This document shows positions 1-9,032 of a DNA stretch of 64,000 nt, one piece after another. The stretch is from Pedobacter chinensis (GTDB lineage: Bacteria > Bacteroidota > Bacteroidia > Sphingobacteriales > Sphingobacteriaceae). Location of the stretch: positions 434,001 through 498,000 of the forward strand of contig NZ_QPKV01000003.1 in NCBI RefSeq assembly GCF_003339865.1, read 5' to 3'. Positions within the stretch are counted from its first letter, which is position 1. Every line of letters starts with the position of its first letter. Made by a program: the position numbers and the translations under genes. The notes beneath the pieces are model-generated. The model saw only the letters and a program-made list of their open reading frames with translations. It did not search any database and had not been told where the DNA came from.

Positions 1-1
1 G

Positions 2-2443
2 CCTGCAACGGTGCCAGGAACAGTATTAACCACTTTGCTTAATAATAAGAAAGTACCTGATCCATTTTATGGAATGAACAATGAGAAAATTGCCGATATC
101 TATAACACAGGAAATGAGCATTATACATATTGGTTTGTAAAAGATTTTAATGAAAAGGCCACTGGTAGTGAGCAGGTTTGGTTACAATTCAGGGGAATAA
201 ATTATAAGGCTGAAATATTCTTAAATGGTAAAAAAGTAAATGCTAAAATGCATGAAGGAATGCATTTACGGGCAACTTATAATATTACAAAGCTGCTTTC
301 ATCAACAGGAAAAAATCGTTTAGCTGTAATTGTTTATCCTCCCGATTTTCCTGGAAATCCTAATGGCGGACAAGGTGGCGATGGTACAATTGCAAAAGGC
401 TTAACCACACAATATACAGCAGGCTGGGATTGGATTCAGCCCATTCGTGATCGCAATACCGGGATTTGGGATAAGGTAACCATCGAAAAAACAAAGGGTA
501 TCAATATTCAAAATCCACATGTGGTAACCTTGGTTCCGGGAAAAAGAATACCAGATGCCAGACAACAACCAGCCACCATTAAAGTTTCTGTTGAAATTGA
601 GAACCCTACTGCCAAGCCTGTTTCGGGCATATTGCAATATGAGATTGCTGGAAAAGCAGTAAGGAAAAATGTTACTATTTCTGCTGCTCATACTGTGGTA
701 CAGCTTCCTGATTTAACTTTAGAAAATCCTAAACTTTGGTGGCCAAATGGTTATGGCAAACAAGATTTATACCCGCTAAACATTAAGTTCATTAGCTCAA
801 ATCAGGTTTTGGATCAGGAAAATTTAACCATTGGCATCAGGCAGATTGATAACATCTGGAATGCGCATACAAGGAGTATGGGTGCTTATGTGAACGGGCA
901 AAAGATTTTTATAAAGGGCGGAAACTGGATTATTTCTGATGCGATGCTACGTTTTAGCGATGCACGTTATGATGCCGAGGTTCGTTATCACAAAGATATG
1001 AACCTGAACCTGATCAGAATTTGGGGTGGCGCTATTTTAGAGCGGCCAGAATTTTATAATGCTTGTGATAAATATGGTTTATTGGTTTTTCAGGATTTTT
1101 GGTTCAGTGGTGATTGCAATGGTCGATGGGTAGATCCAATGAAAAAAGAGGATCAATGGACAAGAAGAAACTACCCTGACAATCATCCATTGGTTTTAAC
1201 AGCGATCGAAGATCAGGTAAAATTAATTCGCAATCATGCATCGCTGGCATTTTGGTGTGGAGGTAATGAAATTACACCACCTGATGATATTTTAAATCCG
1301 ATTAAAAATGATATTCTGCCACGTTTAGATGGTACACGAAAGTTTTTCGATTTCTCCAATAGCGATGAAATGTCGTACAACAGTATTGGTGGCAACGGCG
1401 ACGGGCCTTATGGCATTCAGAACCCGGAAAGCTTTTGGTCGGTAAGAACATTTCCTTATAACTCAGAAGTTGGTTCAGTGGGTGTGGGCGATTACGAATC
1501 TCTGGAAAGATTTATTCCAAAAGAAAACATGATTGCGCCCCAATTTAAAAACAAGCCAGATTCTGTATGGGATTATCATAAATACATTGGTTACGATCAA
1601 TACATTGACCCCTACGGAAAGGCTAAGGATGCAAAGGATTTTGCCATGAAAGCACAATTGGTTAATTATGATCAGTACCGCGCCTTGATGGAAGGTTTTT
1701 CCAATAAAATGTGGGATTGGTATACCGGTTCGATTATCTGGAAAACACAAAATCCATGGACAGCCTTACGCGGCCAGATGTATGATTATTACCTTGATCC
1801 AAATGCCTGTTTATATGGATTACGCAAAGGAAGCGAACCTTTACACGTCATGATGAATCCTTTAGATAGTATGGTTACCGTTGTAAATAATGGCCTGATT
1901 GACCGAAATAATTTAATGGTGCAAGCGAAAGTTTATGATATGGATGGGAAAGATTACTTTTATTCGCGGGTATTCAATTCCATTGGTGCTTCTTCGGTTC
2001 GCAGGTTTTTCCCATTAAATGATTTTTTAAAAAAACTCGATAAAAAAGATGGTGTTTTTGTTTCATTGAAACTCTTAAATGAAAAGCAACAAACACTAAG
2101 TGAAAATATTTATTGGCTTGCCGATAAAGATGGGAATTATAAAGGTTTACAAAGCATAAAGCAAGCAACATTAAAAATCACAGCAGTTAAAAAATCAAAA
2201 GCGAAAGTTGAGGTTTTACTGATCAATCAGCAAAATAATCCGGTCGCCTTTTTTAATCGTATTGCTTTAATAGATCCGCAAACAGGCAAGCGAATTCTCC
2301 CTGCTTTTTACGATGATAATTATGTAAGTGTTTTACCTGGAGAAAGCAAAACCATTACTATTGAACATACAGAACCCACAGATAATTTAGCACTGGAGGT
2401 TTATGGCTGGAATGTGGAACGACAAAAGGTGGCGATTCAGTAA
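2..2443 (+). CDS. Glycoside hydrolase family 2 protein (exo-beta-mannosidase / exo-beta-glucosaminidase type), 5' end missing
   Basis: The frame is open from base 2 and the first residues read PATVPGTVLTTLL, the conserved start of the GH2 sugar-binding domain, so the gene begins before the window; the GTG at 11 is not the real start. About 810 residues are visible: N-terminal jelly-roll, immunoglobulin-like domain, TIM barrel and C-terminal beta domains. Numbering from the GTG at 11, the acid/base Glu is probably E420 (in CGGNE) and the nucleophile E486 (in NSEVGS). In GH2 these act in exo-cleavage of beta-linked mannose or glucosamine residues, probably in the periplasm or at the surface. 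The substrate cannot be decided from sequence alone. No downstream partner gene is present; a repeat array follows. Confidence 0.88.
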   Translation, partial: PATVPGTVLTTLLNNKKVPDPFYGMNNEKIADIYNTGNEHYTYWFVKDFNEKATGSEQVWLQFRGINYKAEIFLNGKKVNAKMHEGMHLRATYNITKLLSSTGKNRLAVIVYPPDFPGNPNGGQGGDGTIAKGLTTQYTAGWDWIQPIRDRNTGIWDKVTIEKTKGINIQNPHVVTLVPGKRIPDARQQPATIKVSVEIENPTAKPVSGILQYEIAGKAVRKNVTISAAHTVVQLPDLTLENPKLWWPNGYGKQDLYPLNIKFISSNQVLDQENLTIGIRQIDNIWNAHTRSMGAYVNGQKIFIKGGNWIISDAMLRFSDARYDAEVRYHKDMNLNLIRIWGGAILERPEFYNACDKYGLLVFQDFWFSGDCNGRWVDPMKKEDQWTRRNYPDNHPLVLTAIEDQVKLIRNHASLAFWCGGNEITPPDDILNPIKNDILPRLDGTRKFFDFSNSDEMSYNSIGGNGDGPYGIQNPESFWSVRTFPYNSEVGSVGVGDYESLERFIPKENMIAPQFKNKPDSVWDYHKYIGYDQYIDPYGKAKDAKDFAMKAQLVNYDQYRALMEGFSNKMWDWYTGSIIWKTQNPWTALRGQMYDYYLDPNACLYGLRKGSEPLHVMMNPLDSMVTVVNNGLIDRNNLMVQAKVYDMDGKDYFYSRVFNSIGASSVRRFFPLNDFLKKLDKKDGVFVSLKLLNEKQQTLSENIYWLADKDGNYKGLQSIKQATLKITAVKKSKAKVEVLLINQQNNPVAFFNRIALIDPQTGKRILPAFYDDNYVSVLPGESKTITIEHTEPTDNLALEVYGWNVERQKVAIQ

Positions 2444-2460
2444 ATTCTACAGAGATATGC

Positions 2461-3672
2461 CTAAAACGCGATACCTGAACGGTCGTCATCCTGAACATGT
2501 TTCACTGTTGTCCGGTTAAAGTCTATGCTAGCCATAAAACCTTTCAAATTAAGCTAAAAACGTTGTTTTTATAGCAATTTTAAATGACAAGCCCATTGTT
2601 TTTCAGTTTTAAAAATACTTATCCAAATCCGGCTGTCCGGTAAAAAACTATTCATTTGTTAAAGTTCTAATCATTTAAACTGTTTATAGCTTCAATATCC
2701 AGCGAAATATATTTTCAACAGACAAATATTACAGCCATTTGTCATTAGGCTGTCCGGTAAAAAATTAATTCAAAATTTTTACCGGACAACAGTGAACATG
2801 TTTCAGGAACTTAATGGCATGAACGCCTGGCAGGAAAGATGCTGAAACAAGTTCAGCAAGACGAGGCGGCTGGGCGGAGCGCTTAAAACGCGATACCTGA
2901 ACGGTCGTCATCCTGAACATGTTTCAGGACCTTAATGGCATGAACGCCTGGCAGGAAAGATGCTGAAGCAAGTTCAGCATGACGTGGCGGATGGGCGGAG
3001 TGCTTAAAACACCATATCTGAAGGTCGCCATCCTGAACTTGTTTCAGGACCTTAATGGCATGAACGTCTGGCAGAAAAGATGCTGAAACAAGTTCAGCAT
3101 GACGTGGTGGCTTGGCGAGGCGTTTAAAACACCATACCTGAACGGTCGCCTTCAGGACCTTAATGGCATGAACGCCTCGGCAGGAAAGATGCTGACCGCG
3201 AAGTAGCTACAAGACCGTTTAAAATTAATATTTACACTTGTAAAATAAATTTACTTCGTAGCTTTCCGCTTCGCTACAGGTCAGCATGACGACGGCTGGG
3301 CGGAGCGCTTAAAAACCATGCATGAACGGTCGTCATCCTGAACATGTTTCAGGACCTTAATAACATGAACGCCTGCAGAAAAGAGCTGACCACGAAGTAG
3401 CTACAAGACCTTTTAGAATTAATATTTACACTTGTAAAATAAATTTACTTCGTAGCTTTCCGCTTCGCTACAGGTCAGCATGACGTGGTGGCTGGGCGGA
3501 GCGCTTAAAATGCCATACCTGAACAGTCGTCATCCTGAACTTGTTTCAGGACCTTAGTAGTATGAATGCCTGGCAGGAAAGAGCTGACCACGATTAACTA
3601 CAAGACCATTGAAAACACTAACGCTACTTTGTAAAACAAGTTCAGCAAGCTGTGGGGCTGGACAAAACGCTT
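2461..3672. repeat. Six-unit tandem array of long hairpin (REP-like) repeats
   Basis: This gene-free stretch is built from six units: 2461-2884 (including the 290-bp insertion), 2885-3004, 3005-3124, 3125-3310, 3311-3506 and 3507-3672. Units 1-3 are about 120 bp without the insertion. Each carries a left arm GTCATCCTGAAC(A/T)TGTTTC and its near-perfect reverse complement some 35 bases on, so each can fold into a long stem. Units 4-6 are longer: the right arm is replaced by an inner inverted repeat bounded by GCTGACC and GGTCAGC, enclosing an AT-rich loop, and unit 6 is the most degraded. Every unit begins with AAAA and ends with a GCTT-like junction. No plausible ORF is present. The hairpin motif is of the dispersed kind found between genes in Bacteroidota. 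Confidence 0.85.
2504..2793. mobile_element. 290-bp MITE-like insertion with terminal inverted repeats and 11-bp target duplication
   Basis: The ends are ACTGTTGTCCGGTTAAA on the left and, on the opposite strand at the right, ACTGTTGTCCGGTAAAA: 16 of 17 bases match. Outside them GAACATGTTTC occurs directly repeated at 2493-2503 and 2794-2804. The neighbouring repeat units carry this 11-mer once, so they act as empty sites. Inside, the TIR-like word GGCTGTCCGGTAAAAAA occurs twice in direct orientation (2631-2647 and 2748-2764). There is no ORF of useful length, so the element is non-autonomous. An 11-bp duplication fits IS4-family transposition; the parental element is not in the window, so the family is inference. 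Confidence 0.8.
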
Positions 3673-3703
3673 AAAAAAAAGGCGATACTTAAGCATCGCC
3701 TTT
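3673..3703 (-). terminator. Intrinsic terminator of the ferredoxin operon
   Basis: AAAGGCGAT (3678-3686) pairs with ATCGCCTTT (3695-3703). On the minus strand the stem is followed by a run of T, 23 bases after the ferredoxin stop codon. Confidence 0.85.
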
Positions 3704-3725
3704 AAAAATTATATTGCTTTTTGCA

Positions 3726-4052
3726 CTAGCTTACGCCGTGAAGTTTCACTTTTAAACCGTCCATGTTATTATTTAACTGGAGTTGACAAGCTAAACGAGA
3801 GTTTGGTAATAAATCCGGCAAGGTATCTAACATCGCATACTCATCATCACTCATTTCATTAAGCTTTTCTTCGCCCTCTAAAATATCCACGCAGCAGGTG
3901 GCACATAAAGCCATTCCGCCACATGTGGCTAAAATATCATATTCAGATGCCTTTAAGAACTCCATCAAACTTAAACCCATATCGGTTGGTGCTTCGTGAG
4001 GTGTAACTGAACCATCCGGTTCTTGCATGTATATTGTAATGTTGTTTTCCAT
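3726..4052 (-). CDS. 2Fe-2S ferredoxin
   Basis: A 108-residue soluble plant/adrenodoxin-fold ferredoxin. Cluster ligands are C44, C50, C53 and C89 (C-x5-C-x2-C then a distant C), the spacing of adrenodoxin/ISC-type [2Fe-2S] proteins; C54 is an extra cysteine. It lies 66 bases downstream of, and in the same direction as, the TrxR-like ferredoxin-NADP reductase gene, and a terminator follows. The two are therefore probably cotranscribed and work as an electron pair: NADPH to FAD to [2Fe-2S]. The final acceptor is not shown by the sequence; iron-sulfur assembly, or desaturase- and P450-type enzymes encoded elsewhere, are possible. Confidence 0.9.
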   Translation of the reverse strand: MENNITIYMQEPDGSVTPHEAPTDMGLSLMEFLKASEYDILATCGGMALCATCCVDILEGEEKLNEMSDDEYAMLDTLPDLLPNSRLACQLQLNNNMDGLKVKLHGVS

Positions 4053-4118
4053 TTTGCTCGCTTATTAGCGCAAACTTAGTTAAAATTGTTTTTTATTGAA
4101 ACAATATTAACGCAAAGC

Positions 4119-5129
4119 TTAAAATTCCGAAACTCCGTTTACAGTGGTATATTTCATGGTGTATTTAACTCCGGGATTCATGTAAGAATAAGCGCTGTGG
4201 CTCATTAATGCAGCCTCGTGGAAACCACAAAGAATCAGTTTCAATTTATTGGTGTAAGTATTGATGTCGCCGATGGCATAAACACCCGGGATATTGGTTG
4301 AATAATCATCAACATTTACCTCAATTGCACTTTTGCTAATGTTTAAGTTCCACGCTTCAATCGGTCCTAATTTCGGGCTCAAGCCAAACAATGGAATTAA
4401 ATGATCAGCCTCTACTACAGTTTTTTCCATAGTACGGTTTTGAACGATTTCAACCTGTTCCAGTTTATCTGTTCCTTGTACTGCTTGAAGGTTGCTGTTT
4501 AAAATCAGATTAATTTTTCCGCTTTCGGCCAGCGCCATTACTTTAGCAACAGAATCTGGTGCCCCACGAAAACTCTCGCTTCGGTGCACAAGGGTTAATT
4601 CAGAACAAACTTCTGCCAGGTAAATGGTCCAGTCTAAAGCAGAGTCGCCACCACCAGCGATAACCATTTTCTGATCGCGATATTTCTCAGGATCAAGAAT
4701 CATATAGTTAACACCTTTTCCGTTCTCAAAATTTTCCAAATTTTCTACCGCAGGTTTACGTGGTTCGAAACAACCCAAACCACCCGCAATTACCACAACT
4801 TTAGCTTCGATAACGGTTCCCATGTTCGTGGTTAAAACGAAATCAGCTTCGCCGCGTTTTTCTAATCCCTCAATACGCTCTCCCAAAGTAAATGTTGGAT
4901 GGAACGGCTTGGCCTGCTCCATCAGGTTGTCGATCAGTTCCTGAGCCAATACCGATGGATAACCCGGAATATCATAAATTGGTTTCTTAGGATAAATTTC
5001 AGAGAGTTGACCACCAACCTGAGGTAAGTAATCAATTAAATGGCAACGCATTTTTAATAAACCGGCTTCAAAAATGGCAAATAAACCAACCGGACCAGCG
5101 CCTATTATGGCTATATCAGTAGAGATCAT
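4119..5129 (-). CDS. Ferredoxin (flavodoxin)--NADP+ reductase, thioredoxin-reductase-like type
   Basis: A 336-residue FAD/NAD(P) oxidoreductase. GAGPVG (10-15) binds FAD, GGGDSALDW (159-167) binds NADPH, and AIGDIN (285-290) closes the FAD site. There is no CxxC redox pair in the central domain, which separates it from true thioredoxin reductase and places it with the Bacillus YumC / Chlorobium FNR group. Its partner is presumably the ferredoxin gene just downstream. A TAnnTTTG box lies 17 bases before the ATG. Length and motifs are normal for the family. Confidence 0.88.
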   Translation of the reverse strand: MISTDIAIIGAGPVGLFAIFEAGLLKMRCHLIDYLPQVGGQLSEIYPKKPIYDIPGYPSVLAQELIDNLMEQAKPFHPTFTLGERIEGLEKRGEADFVLTTNMGTVIEAKVVVIAGGLGCFEPRKPAVENLENFENGKGVNYMILDPEKYRDQKMVIAGGGDSALDWTIYLAEVCSELTLVHRSESFRGAPDSVAKVMALAESGKINLILNSNLQAVQGTDKLEQVEIVQNRTMEKTVVEADHLIPLFGLSPKLGPIEAWNLNISKSAIEVNVDDYSTNIPGVYAIGDINTYTNKLKLILCGFHEAALMSHSAYSYMNPGVKYTMKYTTVNGVSEF

Positions 5130-5146
5130 TCAAAAAAAATTTGATG

Positions 5147-5154
5147 CAAAGTTA
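5147..5154 (-). promoter_or_regulatory. -7 box of the FNR-ferredoxin operon
   Basis: Minus strand reads TAACTTTG, a full match to TAnnTTTG, 17 bases upstream of the reductase ATG. No clear TTTG -33 box is at the ideal distance. Confidence 0.6.
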
Positions 5155-5287
5155 CAAAATAAAGTTTTATCAATCTCTCTATTTAGAAATATTCTAGATA
5201 ATTCTGTAATCTTATTGTATTCAGTATTTTATATGCTTTGATATCGCTCAAAACAAAAGTTAAAGGTTTTCATGTATTTCCAGCAAA

Positions 5288-5932
5288 TTATAATTGGTCT
5301 ATGGATTTAATGGAGTTAGGTTTTTCTTGCCTTTCCAGCTTTATCTCATTCAAAGCAATAATAAGCTGATTCGGAGATTTATCCTTCTTGTTCTTATACA
5401 AAAATAAACCATCTTTCTTATCCCAGGATAAGGTACAACTATCAACCAGGCCGAATTGATAAAGTTCTCCGGTAGCTTTATTGTTGTCATAGTCAAAGAA
5501 AACGGTATCTTTTTTAATATGATATTTTCCACTCACTCGTTCTATCCCAAAGCATACTATAGTGGTTGAAAATTTACCATTTTCTTTTAATTTAAGAGTG
5601 GTTGTACAATTCGCAGAACCCTCTCTACCAGCAATTAAAATATCTTTTCCCTCCAATTGATCAAAGTCTATTAATCCATGAGGAGCGTATGCGGTTAAAA
5701 TCAATACGCTCGTAAGTGCCATAACTAAGAAAACCCGATTCTTTTCAGAAAATTTTCTCTTAAAAAGTAATATTATTTGTTTTGATAAAACAAAAAGCAA
5801 AGTAAGGTAAGCAAATATTAAAATTAAGGAGGCTGGAATAAGTATTGCCCTACTTTTCCCCTCCCAATAGTATGCCGTTTGTATAACAAAAAAGAAAGCA
5901 AAAATACTTATCCAAATTGCCTTGTTTTTCAT
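5288..5932 (-). CDS. Hypothetical membrane protein with C-terminal lipocalin-like extracytoplasmic part
   Basis: I do not recognise this 214-residue protein. The frame is open to 6046, but that extension would overlap the end of the prolyl oligopeptidase gene and is polar; the ATG at 5932 gives a Lys-rich start followed directly by a membrane helix, so I chose it. Three hydrophobic segments lie at about residues 5-20, 29-52 and 67-84, the last followed by a roughly 130-residue tail. The tail has short alternating strands (for example TTLKLKENGKFSTTIVCFG and VSGKYHIKKDTVFFDYDN) of the kind seen in small secreted beta proteins. It lies downstream of the peptidase gene in the same direction, 75 bases away, but its codon use looks more AT-rich. 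Confidence 0.65.
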   Translation of the reverse strand: MKNKAIWISIFAFFFVIQTAYYWEGKSRAILIPASLILIFAYLTLLFVLSKQIILLFKRKFSEKNRVFLVMALTSVLILTAYAPHGLIDFDQLEGKDILIAGREGSANCTTTLKLKENGKFSTTIVCFGIERVSGKYHIKKDTVFFDYDNNKATGELYQFGLVDSCTLSWDKKDGLFLYKNKKDKSPNQLIIALNEIKLERQEKPNSIKSIDQL

Positions 5933-6006
5933 CTTTAGAATATTAATGTGATATACTGAAATGGCTTTTAAATTTAAACCAATTAATTCATCATTTTGCT
6001 GATATC

Positions 6007-8133
6007 CTACCAGCTCATTCCCAAATTCTGAAATACAAAGCTCCAAACATCTGCAGCTTCCTCAATCATTTTAGTGGTGGGCTTACCTGCACCATGACCA
6101 GCTTTGGTTTCAATTCTGATCAGGATAGGGTTTTCGCCCTTATATTTTTCTTGCAGGGTTGCCGCAAACTTAAATGAGTGCGCCGGAACAACCCTGTCAT
6201 CATGGTCTGCAGTGGTGATTAATGTGGCCGGATAATTTACACCGGTTTTAACATTGTGAAGTGGAGAATATTTAATCAGATAATTAAAATCTTCTTTTTT
6301 ATCACTGCTGCCGTACTCTACTGCCCAACCCCAGCCGACTGTAAATTTATGGTAGCGCAGCATATCCAAAACGCCAACAGCAGGTAAGGCCACTTTAAAA
6401 AGTTCAGGTCTTTGTGTCATGCATGCGCCAACTAACAATCCGCCATTTGAACCACCCGAAATGGCAATTTTAGCAGGATTGGTGTATTTTTCTTTAATCA
6501 AATATTCCGCTGCAGCAATAAAATCATCAAACACATTTTGTTTTTTATCCAACATGCCGCCCTTATGCCAGGCCTCGCCATATTCACTTCCTCCACGTAA
6601 ACTTGGCTGTACGTAAATGCCTCCCTTTTCTAAAAACAGCATTCTGGATAAGCTGAAACCTGGCGTTAAACTTACCTGGAAACCACCATAAGCATACAGA
6701 TAAACCGGATTGTTTCCATCAAGCTTAATCCCTTTTTTATGAACAATGAACATGGGCACTTTGGTGCCATCTTTCGAGGGATAAAAAACCTGTTTGGTTT
6801 CATAATTATCTGTATTGAATTTCAATTCAGGTTTTTTATAAAGGGTAGATTCGGCCCTGGCAATATCATAGCGGTAAATAGTTCCCGGAGTAGTGAAGTT
6901 TGAAAATGAATAAAAGAATTCTTTGTCCTCTTTATAAGCGCCAAAACCATCAGCAGTGCCTAATGCAGGTAATTGAACCGCTCTGATTTTTTTTCCTGTT
7001 AAATCAAATTGAACAATATTCGTGCTGGCGTCTTTTAAATAAGATGCCCATAAAAACCCTCCGCCCGTAGTAATGTTTTCCAGGGCCAATTTCGATTCCG
7101 GGATAATTGTCTGCCAGTTTTTTGGGATGGCATTTTTAGGGTCAACCAAAACAACTTTTTTATTTTCTGCATCCAAATCGGTATTTAGCAGAAGCCTGTC
7201 GCCAATATTTTCGATAACACTGTGATTGTTTTCATAACCTTTAACCAGAAGCGAAATTTTACTATCAGGCGAAGCCAGATCCTGAAAATGCAATGCATTT
7301 CCTGAGGTTCCGGCGCTGGCATAAATTATCAGGAAGCGCTCATCTTCAGTTACACCAGCGCCGAAATAAAGATTTGGATTTGTTTTATCCTCAAAAATCA
7401 ACCGGTCATCTTTTTGCAAATCACCCAGCTTATGGTAGTATATTTTTTGAAATTCATTTGCAGCTGATAAATCTGTTCCTTTAACTGGTTCATCGAATTT
7501 ACTGTAATAAAAACCATCGCCTTTCCAGGCAGCGCCAGAAAATTTGGTCCATTTCAATTCATCGGCCAGTTTCATTTTAGTTGCAATTTCCATCACATAA
7601 ATGTTGCTCCAGTCAGAGCCAGCCTGAGCAACCGAATAAGCCACATATTTTTTATTATGAGAAAATCCAATTAAGGAAACAGCTGCTGTGCCATCGGCAA
7701 TTAGTTTATTGGGATCAAGAAAAATTTCCTCTTTTCCTTCCAAACCTTTTTTAATAAACCAAATACTCTGATTTTGCAAGCCATCATTCCTTGTAAAAAA
7801 GTAATAATCACCAACTTTAAATGGAGTGCCTTCCTTTGGATAATTCCATATTTCTGTTAATCTCCTCTTGATATCATCGTGATATGGGATTTGCGATAAA
7901 TAGTTTTGAGTCACTTTATTTTCAGCATCAACCCAGGCTTTGGTTTCTGCCGAATGATCGTTTTCCAGCCAACGGTAAGGATCGGCAACAGTGGTTCCGA
8001 AATAATTATCTGTGGTGCTGTCTTTTTGGGTGTCGGGATATTTCATTAGTGTGATTTTTTCTGCTGGTTTTTTGCCCTGGTTACAAGCAAGGAAGCTTAA
8101 TGCAAATAAGCTCAATATGATTTGTTTTTTCAT
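6007..8133 (-). CDS. Prolyl oligopeptidase family serine peptidase (S9A), lipoprotein
   Basis: This 708-residue protein begins MKKQIILSLFALSFLACNQG, a lipoprotein signal with Cys at 17, so it is probably anchored in the cell envelope. A seven-bladed propeller (about residues 75-430) precedes an alpha/beta-hydrolase domain. The catalytic triad is S562 (GGSNGG), D646 (DDRV) and H680 (AGHGAG), spaced as in porcine prolyl oligopeptidase. It cleaves short peptides after proline (EC 3.4.21.26). Length is standard for the family. It appears monocistronic or is followed by the small membrane protein. Confidence 0.93.
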   Translation of the reverse strand: MKKQIILSLFALSFLACNQGKKPAEKITLMKYPDTQKDSTTDNYFGTTVADPYRWLENDHSAETKAWVDAENKVTQNYLSQIPYHDDIKRRLTEIWNYPKEGTPFKVGDYYFFTRNDGLQNQSIWFIKKGLEGKEEIFLDPNKLIADGTAAVSLIGFSHNKKYVAYSVAQAGSDWSNIYVMEIATKMKLADELKWTKFSGAAWKGDGFYYSKFDEPVKGTDLSAANEFQKIYYHKLGDLQKDDRLIFEDKTNPNLYFGAGVTEDERFLIIYASAGTSGNALHFQDLASPDSKISLLVKGYENNHSVIENIGDRLLLNTDLDAENKKVVLVDPKNAIPKNWQTIIPESKLALENITTGGGFLWASYLKDASTNIVQFDLTGKKIRAVQLPALGTADGFGAYKEDKEFFYSFSNFTTPGTIYRYDIARAESTLYKKPELKFNTDNYETKQVFYPSKDGTKVPMFIVHKKGIKLDGNNPVYLYAYGGFQVSLTPGFSLSRMLFLEKGGIYVQPSLRGGSEYGEAWHKGGMLDKKQNVFDDFIAAAEYLIKEKYTNPAKIAISGGSNGGLLVGACMTQRPELFKVALPAVGVLDMLRYHKFTVGWGWAVEYGSSDKKEDFNYLIKYSPLHNVKTGVNYPATLITTADHDDRVVPAHSFKFAATLQEKYKGENPILIRIETKAGHGAGKPTTKMIEEAADVWSFVFQNLGMSW

Positions 8134-8227
8134 ATCAGAAAGGATTTGTTTACTAATATATGTTTTTTCCCTTTGGGTTGATTACACCGATTTTGGAATT
8201 ACACTGATTATGGCGTCCTGGTGTTTG

Positions 8228-8267
8228 GCAGGCTTTCAGCTTTAGTCTTTTAGCTTTCAGCTTTTTT
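8228..8267. repeat. Degenerate CTTTCAG/CTTTAGT heptamer repeat
   Basis: A run of words such as GCTTTCAGCTTTAGTC lies between the divergent peptidase and lpxH genes. Bases 8240-8261 match 58399-58420, inside a coding region, at 21 of 22 positions. Confidence 0.5.
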
Positions 8268-8271
8268 ACAT

Positions 8272-8279
8272 TACCTTTG
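8272..8279 (+). promoter_or_regulatory. -7 box of lpxH
   Basis: TACCTTTG matches TAnnTTTG and ends 9 bases before the ATG at 8289, leaving a leader of only a few bases. The TTG within the box (8277) could be mistaken for a start codon. Confidence 0.6.
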
Positions 8280-8288
8280 AATTTGTAC

Positions 8289-9032
8289 ATGACTAAAAAC
8301 ATTTATTTTGCTTCCGATTTTCATCTGGGCGCTCCGGGCTACGCAGCAAGCCGTGCTCGCGAAGAGCATATCGTGAGCTGGTTAAATTTTATTGAACCAA
8401 ATTGCAGTGAGCTTTTTTTAATGGGCGATATCTTCGATTTCTGGTTTGAGTATGCTAAAGTGATTCCGAAAGGTTTTATTCGCTTACAAGGGAAATTGGC
8501 AACAATGGCCGATGCGGGTATAAAAATCTATTTCTTTAAGGGTAACCATGATATGTGGGTTCGTGATTATTTTACCCTGGAAATTGGAATGGAAATCATT
8601 AGCGACGAATTGATTATGGAGCGCGGAGGTAAGAAATTTTATCTTCATCATGGCGATGGTTTAGGGCCAGGCGATCGTAAGTATAAATTCTTAAGGAAAA
8701 TATTCAGAAGTAAACTTTGCCAGTGGTTATTTGCCCGTTTACACCCTAACTTCGGAATTGGAATTGCCAATGCCTGGAGCCAGGGAAGTAGGGCCGCTAA
8801 AACTGGAAAGGAAGTTTTTTCAGGTAAGGAAAAGGAATGGCTTGCCATTTATGCCAAAGAACAATTGCAGAAACAATATTTCGATTATTTCATTTTTGGG
8901 CATAGGCATTTACCGTTGGATATTGATTTAGGTAGCGGAAGCCGATACATAAATGTTGGCGAGTGGCTTAATTATAATTCTTACGCCGTTTTTGATGGCG
9001 TTGATTTGAAACTGGAATCTTATAATCCATAA
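8289..9032 (+). CDS. lpxH: UDP-2,3-diacylglucosamine diphosphatase
   Basis: A 247-residue calcineurin-like metallophosphoesterase. The metal-site motifs are D10-x-H12, GDIFD (46-50), GNHD (85-88), H121 and GHRH (204-207). It hydrolyses UDP-2,3-diacylglucosamine to lipid X in lipid A synthesis, at the inner face of the cytoplasmic membrane. I chose the ATG at 8289 rather than the in-frame TTG at 8277, because that TTG is part of a TAnnTTTG promoter box. A heptamer-type repeat (8228-8267) lies just upstream. No other lipid A gene is adjacent. Confidence 0.88.
   Translation: MTKNIYFASDFHLGAPGYAASRAREEHIVSWLNFIEPNCSELFLMGDIFDFWFEYAKVIPKGFIRLQGKLATMADAGIKIYFFKGNHDMWVRDYFTLEIGMEIISDELIMERGGKKFYLHHGDGLGPGDRKYKFLRKIFRSKLCQWLFARLHPNFGIGIANAWSQGSRAAKTGKEVFSGKEKEWLAIYAKEQLQKQYFDYFIFGHRHLPLDIDLGSGSRYINVGEWLNYNSYAVFDGVDLKLESYNP

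Noticed and set aside
2461..3672. Possible CRISPR array
   Set aside because: The units are long self-complementary repeats joined without unique spacers of constant length, and no cas gene is near.
4119..5129. Thioredoxin reductase
   Set aside because: The redox CxxC motif is missing, and the downstream gene is a ferredoxin.
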